Positions 1 through 7,855 of a stretch of DNA of 64,000 bases are shown piece by piece (the stretch's first letter is position 1; each line of letters starts with the position of its first letter). The notes beneath the pieces were generated by a model. The model made no database searches. It was not told the origin of the DNA and saw only the letters and a program-made list of their open reading frames with translations. Both the position numbers and the translations under genes were made by a program. Source of the DNA: JANXQG01 sp963719885. Its GTDB lineage: Bacteria; Planctomycetota; Planctomycetia; Pirellulales; Thermoguttaceae. The stretch covers positions 124,001 to 188,000 of the forward strand of contig CAVRDP010000035.1 in the NCBI GenBank assembly GCA_963719885.1, written 5' to 3'.

Positions 1-179
1 ACGATGTGGTCCAAAATCGAAGTCATTTCCCGTCTCCGCGCCCCCTTCTCCCCTACGCTCCCTGCTCCTTCGAATTTATCTTCCTGCCGCCTGTGTACTC
101 ACGGGCCATCTTCCTGTCATTCCTTTTTTGCCAATGTGTTTCCCAGTTGACCGTCTGCAATCTCTCGACGCTCCGAGTC

Positions 180-200
180 GGGCACCATGTACCATGGTCG
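180..200 (+). repeat. variable-stem hairpin element, copy a
   Basis: Reads GGGCACC-ATG-TAC-CAT-GGTCG. The stem is ACCATG/CATGGT with a 3-nt loop. It is followed by a short GGTCGT microsatellite. It belongs to a dispersed family whose 3-nt inner arm varies between copies but always stays complementary. Confidence 0.7.
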
Positions 201-435
201 TGGTCGTGGTCGTCGTCGTAATCCGCGGCGCAATTCTCCACCTAATGAGTACGTTTTAGCCGGCGTTTTGATACAATTGAGCATTGCGGATTTCCGGAAG
301 ACACGCTCGCCGCAGCCTGCCGGGCCCGCATTTTCCGCGGAAGTCGCTAATTTTTTCCACCGGAAAAACTTCTCGAAAGTCGGAAGTGGCGCTCAGCGTT
401 TTCGCGTTCATAAGGCCAACAACTCCCCTCGCCCG

Positions 436-457
436 CGACCATGGGTACATGGTGCCC
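436..457 (-). repeat. variable-stem hairpin element, copy b
   Basis: On the minus strand it reads GGGCACC-ATG-TACC-CAT-GGTCG. It has the same arms as copy a but a 4-nt TACC loop. It lies in non-coding DNA. Confidence 0.7.
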
Positions 458-547
458 GGGGAGAGGGGTCGGGGGTGGACTGCCAAAAAATCAAACTGCG
501 ATGTCTTGGTTTTGTATCCCGTTTTCGTTCGGGAGAGATGTGACTGA

Positions 548-605
548 TGGGCGTTTACGCCCATTCCCGGCTTTAGCCGCTAATAGGCCCGGCATTGATG
601 CCGGG
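548..605. repeat. pair of short REP-like palindromes
   Basis: Two perfect hairpins lie close together: TGGGCG-TTTA-CGCCCA at 548-563 and CCCGGCAT-TG-ATGCCGGG at 588-605. No gene reads into or out of them in an obvious way, so they look like REP-type repeats rather than terminators. Confidence 0.55.
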
Positions 606-780
606 TGATCGTGCGGACGCAGCGCCCCTTGCCGCTGAAAGTCCGCGAAAACCCCTCCTGTGCATGGGTTTGTCCGGCAACGCTGGCGGACGGACAGCCT
701 GGAAACGCGTCTGTGATGCGATCGCAAGTCATGTTGTGTAAACGACTTACGACAACGGTCCGGCGTTTTTGCGGTCCTTT

Positions 781-860
781 GTCCGGGAACGTTCCCGGAC
801 AGTGTCCGGCAACAAGTTGCGCAAGTGCTTTGTTTGTAAGCACTTGCGTTTCCGGACACG
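781..860. repeat. perfect 20-bp palindrome plus nested stem-loop
   Basis: GTCCGGGAAC-GTTCCCGGAC is a perfect palindrome at 781-800. Directly after it is a nested structure: outer arms GTGTCCGG/CCGGACAC enclose inner arms GCAAGTGCTT/AAGCACTTGC around the loop tgtttgt. The structure is strong on paper. Nothing nearby shows whether it is an operator, an RNA or a REP cluster. Confidence 0.55.
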
Positions 861-1635
861 GCGCGGCTGTCGTACCCGCGGCATCCGCAACCGTTTCTGG
901 TACTGGACATGTAATCGTGCCCTCTCCATGCACCCTACTTCTCGTTTTTTGCCGGGTGGAGAAATTCTTGCTGGCGGCAATATCTCTCCCACTATCTTTA
1001 TCTACGAAAGTGAGCACGGTTAGGCGCAGAGGATTTTTTGAAGTCGCTTTTCTTCTTTGCGCCGCGCCGTGGAAATTGCACACGGCACAAAAACCGCACA
1101 GTGAATTCCATTAAATTCCATCCAAATACTGGAAGTTTTTAGCAATCCAGGCAGGGGGTGAGGGCCTTTTGCTTCATCCTTCATCCCTCATCCTTCATCT
1201 CATCCTTCTCCTTCCTCCTCCATTCCGGCATTCAACAAAAAAATCTTGGTCTATCACGGTGTGGTCCAAAATCGCCTCCTCCGCCGGGCAGTTTTCCGGG
1301 AAAACCGCCGAAAAAACGCATTACACGCCTTTCTTGGCCGGCCAAGATCATGGTCCGCCGCTTGCGAGTCGGCAGCACAGTTTTTGGCCGAAAATCGGGA
1401 TCTGATCCCCCACGCGCGGCACGGTGCGCCAAGCAAATAATCTCACAAAATTCAGGGTAGCCTGTGCGCAGCGATTCCCTGGAACTGTACGATTCGGCGT
1501 ACAATTCGCGCAGGGCGAAGGTCCGATCAAGTTGTTGCGCGGTCTTCGCGCCGAACGCCACGGCCACGCCCGCGTTGCCACTTCGCGCGGCTGGCCACCG
1601 TCCGGTCCAAATACGACGTGAGGCTGTGAGCATCG

Positions 1636-1719
1636 ATGGAAACGGTTTACCTGGAAACGACGTTTATCAGCTACCGGATGCCGATTATTTGCACGCCGGA
1701 AGAGTTGATGGAGGAATAA
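1636..1719 (+). pseudogene. PIN-domain (VapC-like) toxin remnant with internal deletion
   Basis: The 27-codon frame reads METVYLETTFISYR then MPIICTPEELMEE and stop. The first half is the usual start of a PIN-domain nuclease, including the first acidic residue region (YLETTFISY). The second half looks like a typical C-terminal end of such proteins (PIICTPEELMEE). The roughly 100 central residues that would carry the other catalytic acids are missing, so this is a deletion remnant. Four bases downstream lies the start of an antitoxin-like frame, as in toxin-antitoxin pairs. Family assignment is from motif memory. Confidence 0.55.
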
Positions 1720-1723
1720 AATC

Positions 1724-1945
1724 ATGCGGGACGATCCGATTGTTGCCGAAGTTCGCCGCACGCGCGAGCAACTTGCGGCGCAGCTTTGGGTTCGATGTGA
1801 AGGCCATCTTCGACGATCTACGGAACCGCCAGGCAATACTCGGAAACCGGCTCGTATCACGAAAGAAGTCGCCGAAACCGGGGATGTGATTTCTTCGGCC
1901 ACGCGGGAAATCTCAGATTCGATCCCCGCAAGCCCCGGAACCTGA
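1724..1945 (+). pseudogene. antitoxin-like small protein, frameshifted copy 1
   Basis: The start MRDDPIVAEVRRTREQLAAQ matches the intact-looking frame at 5281-5502. An extra base near 1785 then throws the frame out of register, and the region matching FGFDVKAIFDDLRNRQ continues in another frame. It follows a PIN toxin remnant directly, so an antitoxin role is inferred from position. In intact modules of this kind the small protein is about 60-75 residues. Nothing here shows DNA binding. Confidence 0.5.
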
Positions 1946-1954
1946 TTCCGTGGC

Positions 1955-2098
1955 TGGTACAGAGGCATCAGGCCCGCACGCTGCACTACGATTTCCGGCT
2001 GGAAAAAGACGTTGTTTTCAAGAGTTGGGCCGTGCCCAAGGAACTGCCCGAGGAACCTTTCCCTGCAACGGCTGGCCATTACCACGGAAGACCACGCG
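1955..2098 (+). pseudogene. LigD 3'-phosphoesterase domain remnant, N-terminal part
   Basis: The translated stretch contains RHQARTLHYDFRLEKDVVFKSWAVPK, the hallmark N-terminal motif of the 3'-phosphoesterase domain of bacterial NHEJ ligase LigD. Such domains trim 3' ends during double-strand break repair. The frame breaks near the 'RLAITTEDHA' region and jumps straight into a 42-bp repeat. Compared with the better-preserved C-terminal remnant at 4890-5179, this copy has an internal deletion that removes the rest of the domain. It is not functional as it stands. Confidence 0.6.
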
Positions 2099-2140
2099 TT
2101 GACCCAATTGACAAACATGCGCCGGTGGGTGTAGGCTGGC
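2099..2140 (+). repeat. 42-bp direct repeat, copy 1
   Basis: Begins ttgacccaattgacaaac and ends ggtgggtgtaggctggc. A copy with only two differences lies at 5183-5224. Both copies sit at the downstream edge of a LigD-phosphoesterase remnant, so the repeat probably marks the module boundary. Confidence 0.7.
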
Positions 2141-2145
2141 AAGAC

Positions 2146-2674
2146 ATGACAGACGGTCGATCTCTAATCCCGGTCGAGCGGATTGAGCAGTCAATTCTCC
2201 TCATCCGTGAACATAAGGTCATACTCGACAGCGACTTGGCTTCACTGTACGACGTGGAGACCAAGGCCCTGGTTCGCGCAGTCAAGCGGAACCTGGACCG
2301 CTTCCCTGCGGATTTCATGTTCCAACTCAGCCAGGAGGAGTTCGATGACTTGAGGCGCCACTTTGGCACCTCAAGTGCATGGGGCGGTCGTCGCTACGCC
2401 CCCTACGCCTTCACCGAGCAGGGGGTAGCCATGCTCTCCAGCGTCTTGCGGAGCCCTCGCGCAGTAGCCGTGAACATCGAGATCATGCGGGCGTTCGTTC
2501 GGTTGCGGCAGATGCTGGCCTCCAATGCCGACCTGGCGCAAGTTGGACGGCCTGGAAAAGAAGTACGACGCCCAGTTCAAAATGGTGTTTGAAGCCATCC
2601 GGCAGTTGATGTTGCCGCCAATTGCGCCAAAACGACCCAAGATCGGCTTCCACGCCACCCCGGATGAATCGTGA
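2146..2674 (+). pseudogene. ORF6N-domain protein, one frameshift
   Basis: The protein starts MTDGRSLIPVERIEQSILLIREHKV and continues with DSDLASLYDVETKALVRAVKRN, LDRFPADFMFQL and YAPYAFTEQGVAMLSSVL. This is the classic ORF6N domain found in phage antirepressor-like and KilA-N-linked proteins, about residues 10-120. Around 2538 the frame shifts and the natural C-terminus (KLDGLEKKYDAQFKMVFEAIRQLM ... HATPDES) continues in the next frame to a stop at 2672. Total length about 176 residues is normal for the family. Either a sequencing indel or a young pseudogene. Its genome role is usually accessory or phage-derived. Confidence 0.75.
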
Positions 2675-2688
2675 GGGCCGTTTCCGCT

Positions 2689-2740
2689 TCCGTACTCTGC
2701 ACTCCGTACTCTGCACTCCGTACTCTGCACTCTGTACTCC
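2689..2740 (+). repeat. 14-bp tandem repeat
   Basis: Three exact units of TCCGTACTCTGCAC at 2689-2702, 2703-2716 and 2717-2730, followed by a partial fourth. It lies just downstream of the ORF6N gene and carries no coding signal. Confidence 0.8.
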
Positions 2741-2795
2741 CTTCCCCCCTCCGCTCTCTGGGGTTCGGAGTCGTGGCGTATCCAAGGACCCTCGG

Positions 2796-3140
2796 CTACC
2801 CCTCCAAATCCCCTAATAGTTCCAGGGTGCTGCGGTCCAGCCCTTCCAAGCCGGCCGGGGTTTGCACCTGCGACGTGCGATACTGCTGGATCAGCGCCAG
2901 GAAGTTCTCCAGAACGTCGCCGGGCGTCTGGCGCACGTACGCCTGGAGGTACTCGAACCCGCCGGCCGCATATTCCTCGAAGATCGTCGCCAGTTCCTCG
3001 TACTGCGGGCCGTGCGCGGTCGAGCACGGCGAGGTCCTTTTTCACGGCCAGGGCCAGGGCGTTGATGAAGGCGTCGTCGCGGTTCTTCTCGAAAATGTTC
3101 CAGCGGATGCCGTCTCCGCCGGAGTCGAGAGGTTGTCGCG
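2796..3140 (-). pseudogene. C-terminal fragment of an unrecognised protein
   Basis: On the minus strand two frames join to give protein-like sequence: NIFEKNRDDAFINALALAVKK, then after a frame change YEELATIFEEYAAGGFEYLQAYV and VLENFLALIQQYRTSQVQ, ending at a stop at 2796. The even amphipathic helices look like a real protein tail. No family is recognised and no start is visible. It is probably the truncated end of a larger accessory gene adjoining the AbiE pair. Confidence 0.35.
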
Positions 3141-3155
3141 ATCCAAACCTGAAGT

Positions 3156-4185
3156 TTACTTCGCAGCCTTGTTGATCTGGGCTTCCATTTCGGGAAGACT
3201 GGGCAAAATTTCCTCAAACGAAGGCGGCTTGCGGAAGAACATCGGCCGCATGTCGAGGTAATCCTGCCGCAACTGTCCGACGATGTGATCGCTCGGTGTC
3301 AACCGCAGGGTGCCCGGCTGGGCGGTCTCGTAATGGGCCCCGGCCATCTTGAAGAAGATGCGCTTATGGACGGCCACGCGATCCAACAGTTCGATCGTGG
3401 CGATCGCGCGCTGCCAAACGGGACTCTGCGCGAGCTGGAATACGTCGTAATAGTGCCGCGACATGCGTGGTGCGAGTTTTTTGTTCTCGGGAGCGTGATG
3501 CAGCATGTGGAGGATCGTGGCCTTCTCCCAGAAGGTTCGCTCCGCCGCCAGGACCCGAACGTGCGCAACTTTGTCCGATAGCGCATCGGGGAAGGCCTCG
3601 CACAGGTAGGGCGTCACCTCGGCGCTTTCCACCGGAAAATGATCCGAGCGTTCGCCCAGTTCGATCTTCACCGACATCGCGAAGTAAGGACTCAGTTCCC
3701 CGGTCGATGCCCGCGGGAATTGAAACAACAGGGTTTGTTGGTCCTTGTCGGCAGGGTCTGCCGTCAGGCTCCAGGAAGCGCTACCGGGAATCCCGGCCGA
3801 AATGGCTCGTTGGAGTTGAGGCGCCAGTCGCTCGGCAATTGTCGTTTGACAGGCCGCCTTGAGCCTGTCAACGCGGCGCTGTTGCTCTTTTCCGCTGGCC
3901 CCGCGCTCCGGTTCCATGTCGCCGCCGAAGCCGAGAAAGCCTCGCTCGATGGCCACGTCCACGTCTTCCGAAAAGCTGCTCGATGACGTGGTAGACCTTG
4001 GACAAAGACGTGCCCCCTTTGAACGTCAAGTGGTCTTGGAATTCCGCCAGCGAGAACAGCCGCTTCAGGCTCCAACATACCCAGAAATCTTTTTCGACGA
4101 TCTGAACGTTCAGATCAATTCGCTCGGCGGCCTCCTCGAAGTAGGCGCGGCGCTGGTCGCTAGCTAAACGGGCGAAATCGTCCAC
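3156..4185 (-). CDS. AbiEii/AbiGii-type nucleotidyltransferase toxin, one frameshift
   Basis: This is the toxin half of a type IV toxin-antitoxin / abortive phage infection system. The N-terminus reads IVEKDFWVCWSLKRLF, then FKGGTSLSKVYHVIE, then SEDVDVAIE. These are the GG[T/S]xLxK and DxD-like nucleotidyltransferase motifs of the AbiEii family. An extra base near 3960 splits it into two frames between VIE and SEDVD. The remainder (LSPYFAMSVKIELGERSDH, FWEKATILHMLHH, RHYYDVFQL, INKAAK end) is full length, about 343 residues. It starts with GTG three bases after the AbiEi stop, so the two are co-transcribed. A sequencing indel would restore it; otherwise it is inactivated. Confidence 0.8.
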
Positions 4186-4188
4186 GGC

Positions 4189-4809
4189 TCAGTCCTCTCT
4201 TTCCGCGAGGCGGCGAAAGATCGCGGCGATCCAGGCCGGGGCGTAACGGATGTCTTTCATCAGTGCTTGTCGGTCGTCCTTGCCGAGCCGCCGTGCCAGA
4301 GCATCGACGACCGCATCGTCCACGTGACGCCGGCGCAGGTAGCGCAGGGCCTGGATCACCAGCCCGCTCGTGCGCCCGGCCGTAGCCATGTTCCTGGGCG
4401 TAGTCCGCTTGAGAAGGATTTTCCGATTGCCGACAGCGATGTTGCGATTCATCCCATCGGTGAGGAATACCGCCTGGGCGGGCACTTGGTCGCTGAGTCC
4501 TAGCAGATTGGCGGCATAAGCGCCGGCCGGTTGAATCTGCAAGTGATCCTTGCCAGCCAGCGCCTGGGCAATCTGCTCGGGTGTAGGAGAGAGAATCCCC
4601 AGCTTGGGGTGAGTCCGGGGGTAGTCGTACAGACCGGGAGCAAGGCGGCGTATCAACCCGCGATCACATAGGCTCTTGAGGGCCATTCCGACCGCGGCGC
4701 GATCACCAAGATCCACGAAATGGCCTGGAGAGAACACCCAGCCCCTCTTATGACCATATACTCGGCTAAGTATTTGCTGTATCACGGTTTGCGAATTACG
4801 TGACTGCAT
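4189..4809 (-). CDS. AbiEi-type antitoxin (DUF6088 family)
   Basis: Transcriptional-repressor/antitoxin partner of the AbiEii toxin just downstream. From the ATG at 4809 the protein is 206 residues: an N-terminal winged-helix part (ILSRVYGHKRGWVFSPGHF ... ALKSLCDRGLIRRLAPGLYDYPRTHPKLGIL), then an alpha/beta part (GAYAANLLGLSDQVPAQAVFLTDG, ATAGRTSGLVIQALRYL). An upstream in-frame start would add 19 residues that overlap the promoter. The 4809 start is preferred because the family begins near 'QSRNSQTVIQQILSRVYG' and a -10 box ends six bases before it. Such antitoxins usually autoregulate by binding near their own promoter. Confidence 0.8.
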   Translation of the reverse strand: MQSRNSQTVIQQILSRVYGHKRGWVFSPGHFVDLGDRAAVGMALKSLCDRGLIRRLAPGLYDYPRTHPKLGILSPTPEQIAQALAGKDHLQIQPAGAYAANLLGLSDQVPAQAVFLTDGMNRNIAVGNRKILLKRTTPRNMATAGRTSGLVIQALRYLRRRHVDDAVVDALARRLGKDDRQALMKDIRYAPAWIAAIFRRLAERED

Positions 4810-4815
4810 AATGTA

Positions 4816-4843
4816 TTTATAAAAAGTATACTGTTTTTGTAAA
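4816..4843 (-). promoter_or_regulatory. promoter of the abiE pair, leaderless
   Basis: On the minus strand TTTACA (4838-4843), a 16-bp spacer and TATAAA (4816-4821) precede the ATG at 4807-4809 by six bases. Transcription starting seven bases after the -10 box would begin at the start codon. No Shine-Dalgarno is present. Confidence 0.55.
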
Positions 4844-4889
4844 TAGGCATCCGGCCATTTCTGCAATCTTACATCCGCGCTTCGCTGCT

Positions 4890-5179
4890 GTCAAAAGTGG
4901 ACCGTCTGCGCGGAGAGTCCGGCCTGCGACGGCTGGCCATCGCCACGGAAGACCACGCGCTGGCCTTCGGCGATTTCGAGGGCGAGATTCCCGCCGGGGA
5001 GCCCGGGGCCGGGGGTGATTGAACGGTGGGACCAGGGCACTTACACGTTGCACGAATGGACCGACGTGCGTATTTCCGTTACCCCGGCCAACAATCGCTA
5101 CGTCGGGGGGTATTCTCTGGTGCAATTTGGGCGCGGAGGCGCTGGTGCTTGGCTGATTACGAAGAACCGCCGCGGGTGA
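4890..5179 (+). pseudogene. LigD 3'-phosphoesterase domain remnant, C-terminal part
   Basis: Conceptual translation gives LRRLAIATEDHALAFGDFEG and EIPAGEPGAG, then after a one-base shift VIERWDQGTYTLHEWTD and ends SLVQFGRGGAGAWLITKNRRG. This is the C-terminal two thirds of a LigD phosphoesterase domain; 'EDHALxxxDFEGxIPxGExGAG' is its signature. No start codon is attached, and the N-terminal third is at 1955 and 5513 instead. Together with the flanking repeat it shows a module copied and then eroded. Confidence 0.65.
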
Positions 5180-5182
5180 TTG

Positions 5183-5224
5183 TTGACCCAATTGACAAAC
5201 ATACGCCGGTGGGTGTAGGCTAGC
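5183..5224 (+). repeat. 42-bp direct repeat, copy 2
   Basis: Differs from the copy at 2099-2140 at two positions. It is followed by a shared motif, 'gtccaaatacgacgtga', that also precedes the toxin remnant at 1636. Confidence 0.7.
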
Positions 5225-5280
5225 CAATGTCTGGTCCAAATACGACGTGAGCCTGTGAACTTTGATTTAGGGATAATAGG

Positions 5281-5502
5281 ATGTGGGAAGATCCGATTGT
5301 GGCCGAAGTTCGCCGCACGCGCGAGCAACTTGCGGCGCGCTTTGGGTTCGATGTAAAGGCCATCTTCGACGATCTGCGGAACCGCCAGGCAGTGCTCGGA
5401 AACCGGCTGGTCTCACGAGATAAGCATACCGCAATTGGGGGTGCGGCTTCATTGGCCACGCGCGAAACCTCAGATTCGGTCCCGGCGAGTCCCGGAACCT
5501 GA
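5281..5502 (+). CDS. antitoxin-like small protein, copy 2
   Basis: 73 residues beginning MWEDPIVAEVRRTREQLAAR, then FGFDVKAIFDDLRNRQAVLGNRLVSR, then a less convincing tail. It is the in-frame version of the sequence at 1724. In this copy the PIN toxin that would lie upstream has been removed completely: only the short shared leader precedes it. It may be an orphan antitoxin or a translated relic. The tail after residue 47 is probably not native, since the same DNA in copy 1 lies next to the LigD remnant. Confidence 0.4.
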   Translation: MWEDPIVAEVRRTREQLAARFGFDVKAIFDDLRNRQAVLGNRLVSRDKHTAIGGAASLATRETSDSVPASPGT

Positions 5503-5512
5503 TTCGGTGACT

Positions 5513-5605
5513 GGTGCAGAGGCATCAGACCCGCACGCTGCACTACGATTTCCGCTTTGAAAAGGACGGCGTTTTCAAGAGCTGGGCCGTGTCCAGAGGG
5601 TGTTT
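5513..5605 (+). pseudogene. LigD 3'-phosphoesterase domain remnant, third piece
   Basis: Encodes QRHQTRTLHYDFRFEKDGVF then KSWAV, the same N-terminal motif as the piece at 1955, and then loses similarity. It follows the antitoxin-like frame at the same distance as in copy 1, confirming that antitoxin and phosphoesterase belonged to one duplicated module. Confidence 0.55.
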
Positions 5606-5735
5606 CGCTCAAGAGTTTCGGCAACGGCGTTGGTTCTTGGAACTAGGGGACTTGCAAACTAACGTGCTGCGGCTCACAATGGGGGGGAACGCATTTTTGC
5701 TTCCAAGGGAAAGGTAAGCAAGAAGACGGCACGGA

Positions 5736-6461
5736 GTGGCCCGCGGAGACATTGCGGTGGGGTGGGATCTAAAAAGCATCGTGCCAGTGGAGGTCGAGTT
5801 CGCGGAAGCAAAGCGATTGCTCTGCAAACACGCTGGCGACGCGCGGTTCGACAAATCTATCAAGAGTTGGTTCACGTCGGCAGATCGTAATCTCTTTAGG
5901 GGGGACGCCAACCAAAGTCTTCGAAATGTGCTCTCCGGCTCGTTCGCTGATCTCTTGCCCACGTTGGCAGACGATGGAATGAGCATCATTATCCTTGTTT
6001 CTGCGATCAAACGCGCGTGCAGAGAAATCGCACGCGCAACTCCTGCGACCCAACCCGTGTCGGAGCGAGAACCAGCTACCGACCGTGCAGTCGACAGGGC
6101 GGGCGGCAAAAGCAAACGCACTGCGAGGTTGTCTCGCGCTCGATCCAATCTTGACGTAGTGAAGGATGGCGCGGAACCGCCTAGGGAGGAACCTGCGTGC
6201 CTGGATCGCATTCCCGAGGGATTGTGGGCGGGTTGGTGCCGCAACATCAACGTCAGCCGGCTGGATCGTTTTCCTTTAGGATTCTTCGCCCGGTCTTTGC
6301 GCAACCTGCCGTTGCGTCTTTGGGAGGTGCGCGTCATCCTCACGCTCAGCGACGGCACCGAATTGTACCCGATGGTCGACGACGAAGAGAACGATGCCGG
6401 CGTGCCGATAGCCCGCTCGCCCGATGGCCGGGAGACGCATCTCTCCAACCTGGACGGTTAG
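5736..6461 (+). CDS. hypothetical protein
   Basis: 241 residues from a GTG. The N-terminal half looks like a folded domain (DLKSIVPVEVEFAEAKRLLC, FDKSIKSWFTSADRNLF, LADDGMSIIILVSAIKRACREIA). A charged linker follows, then a C-terminal piece (LPLRLWEVRVILTLSDGTEL, YPMVDDEENDAGVPIA). No family is recognised. Its stop codon abuts the stop of the convergent YqeG gene exactly (6459-6461 against 6462-6464), which fits a real gene end. There is no clear ribosome binding site at 5736 and the start is uncertain. Confidence 0.4.
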   Translation: MARGDIAVGWDLKSIVPVEVEFAEAKRLLCKHAGDARFDKSIKSWFTSADRNLFRGDANQSLRNVLSGSFADLLPTLADDGMSIIILVSAIKRACREIARATPATQPVSEREPATDRAVDRAGGKSKRTARLSRARSNLDVVKDGAEPPREEPACLDRIPEGLWAGWCRNINVSRLDRFPLGFFARSLRNLPLRLWEVRVILTLSDGTELYPMVDDEENDAGVPIARSPDGRETHLSNLDG

Positions 6462-6944
6462 TTACCGCAACAACCAGCGTTCGGGCCCGCGTTTGAGCCG
6501 GGTGAACCATGGCTCCTCCTCCGGATGGATCGGTTCCACCAGAAAGGTTGTTAGCCCTGCCAACCGACCCGCCACGATGTCCGCGAAAATCTGGTCCCCC
6601 ACCATGGCCGTTCTCTGGCGTTGGAAACCCATGGTTCGCATGGCCCGGCGGCAGCCGCTGGGAAACGGCTTCAGGGCCTTGGCCACGAAGGGCAGGCCCA
6701 GGGGCTCGGCGAACCGCCCGATTCGCTCGCCCAGGCCGTTGGAAACCAGGCACAAGCCAAAACCGGCCTGCCGCAACGCATTGAGCCACTCGGCTACGCC
6801 CGGGGCACACTGCTCGCCGCGGTAGCGCTTCAACGTGCCGTCGGCGTCCAGAAGCAGGCTTTCCAACCCCAGCCCGCGAAGCCGCGCGGGAGTAAGCTCC
6901 AGGACGCTGGAAATGCGGTAGTGAGGGGTCAAAAAGCTGAACAT
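6462..6944 (-). CDS. YqeG-family HAD-IIIA phosphatase
   Basis: 160 residues. The HAD motif I is DADGT (residues 33-37: nucleophile and general acid aspartates). Motif II is LVSNGLGE, and the late motif is AMVGDQIFADIVAGRLAG with the Mg-binding aspartates. It has the short insert-free HAD fold of the YqeG group and a typical length. YqeG-like enzymes are predicted phosphatidylglycerol-phosphate-type phosphatases; the substrate cannot be read from the sequence. The ATG at 6944 lies inside the end of the upstream methyltransferase (16-nt overlap), so translation is probably coupled. Longer in-frame starts would run through that gene and were rejected. Confidence 0.8.
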   Translation of the reverse strand: MFSFLTPHYRISSVLELTPARLRGLGLESLLLDADGTLKRYRGEQCAPGVAEWLNALRQAGFGLCLVSNGLGERIGRFAEPLGLPFVAKALKPFPSGCRRAMRTMGFQRQRTAMVGDQIFADIVAGRLAGLTTFLVEPIHPEEEPWFTRLKRGPERWLLR

Positions 6945-7765
6945 TGCTTCCTGAGGATGAACACCGTATCCGAAATTTGATTGTCCAACTTCAGCGGTTC
7001 GTCGATCTCGTACCAGAAATCGTAAACGTCGCAGAGTTCGAAAGCCGGCACGCTGGCCAAGAGTTTGCGGATCTGTGGGGCCGTGTACAGCCGGAAATCG
7101 AACTTGCCGCGGAAGCGCCAAAGCTTGTCGCCGCGGCGCACGCGGAGCGAAATCTGCAAGCTCTCGATGCGGCGGCGGCGGTCGGTCGCCGTGACCCGCA
7201 AATCGGCGCTGATCTGCGTCTTTCCCTGGCTGGTCCGCCAGCGTTCGATGGCATTATCATAAGCATCGGGCGGCACGAGGTGCAGGCCGAGAATGTAGAT
7301 CCCGCCCGGCCGCAGGTTCTTGGCCACGGCTTCGAGGTGGCTCTTGGCCGCCGCTTCCGTCAGGAGGTGCCGAAAGCTGTTCAAGAGGCAGAAGGCAGCC
7401 TCGGCCGGCTGCGACAGGGTGAAGTCGGTCATGTCGGCCCGCAGGACCTCGGCGCGGAGCTTTCGCCGTTTCAACCGTTTTTTCAGAAAGTTGAGGGCCT
7501 TCTCGTTCAGGTCGAAGCCCGTCACGTCGTAGCCGCGGGCGGCCATTTCGACGACCAGCCGTCCTGAGCCGCAGGCCGGCTCGACCAGCCGGCGAACGGG
7601 AAAATCGCAGTATTTCCGGCACGCCGCTTCAATGAACGCCGCCTCCCCGAGCGTCTCGTCGCCAACCGAGAGGTCATAGAATTCCGGATGATCGTACCAG
7701 TCGCCGACAATCGGTTTGGTCGAGGCCAAGGCGGTAGTCTCCAGTCTCCCGCACTCTAAAGGCAA
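6929..7765 (-). CDS. class I SAM-dependent methyltransferase
   Basis: 278 residues with a standard Rossmann methyltransferase core. Motif I is LVEPACGSGRL near residues 60-70, the acidic loop is VTGFDLNEKALNF, motif III is RADMTDF, and motif IV is AAFCLLNSFRHL followed by LRPGGIYILGLHL. The C-terminal half forms the usual beta-rich end (ESLQISLRVRRGDKLWRF, YTAPQIRKLL). The substrate is unknown. The 3' end overlaps the YqeG gene by 16 bases, so the two form an operon. The exact start is uncertain; MPLECGRL may be a few residues too long. Confidence 0.75.
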   Translation of the reverse strand: MPLECGRLETTALASTKPIVGDWYDHPEFYDLSVGDETLGEAAFIEAACRKYCDFPVRRLVEPACGSGRLVVEMAARGYDVTGFDLNEKALNFLKKRLKRRKLRAEVLRADMTDFTLSQPAEAAFCLLNSFRHLLTEAAAKSHLEAVAKNLRPGGIYILGLHLVPPDAYDNAIERWRTSQGKTQISADLRVTATDRRRRIESLQISLRVRRGDKLWRFRGKFDFRLYTAPQIRKLLASVPAFELCDVYDFWYEIDEPLKLDNQISDTVFILRKQCSAF

Positions 7766-7819
7766 AGCACGCTATTTTAGCCGTTGGGACCATCGGCGTC
7801 ACGCCGGCAACCCGACGAC

Positions 7820-7848
7820 TTGCAAATCATGCGGCTTCGTCGTATAAT
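7820..7848 (+). promoter_or_regulatory. promoter of the DUF4143 gene, leaderless
   Basis: TTGCAA at 7820-7825, a 17-bp spacer, and a consensus TATAAT at 7843-7848. The ATG follows seven bases later at 7856, so the message probably has no leader. No Shine-Dalgarno is present. Confidence 0.6.
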
Positions 7849-7855
7849 TTGCATT

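Larger units (their letters stand above)
1..1635. other. palindrome-rich non-coding stretch
   Basis: No reading frame in this stretch has a recognisable protein family or convincing codon structure. It holds several short perfect palindromes (listed separately), two copies of the variable-stem hairpin family, and a TTCATCC-type microsatellite near 1168-1225. The motif 'gtggtccaaaatcg' occurs near position 7 and again near 1260, so the two ends of the stretch share sequence. It reads as accessory or decayed DNA. Confidence 0.6.

Noticed and set aside
605..1114. Long plus-strand frame across 605-1114 with many Cys/Arg residues
   Set aside because: Composition follows the palindromes and GC skew. 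There is no family motif, no ribosome site and no sensible codon pattern.
4810..4866. Longer AbiEi start at 4866
   Set aside because: It would place the predicted -10 and part of the spacer inside the gene, and the extra residues do not resemble the family N-terminus.
6345..6385. Possible extra hairpin-family member (GGCACC...TACCCGATGGTCG)
   Set aside because: The arms on either side of TACC are not complementary and the spacing differs, so the resemblance is probably chance.
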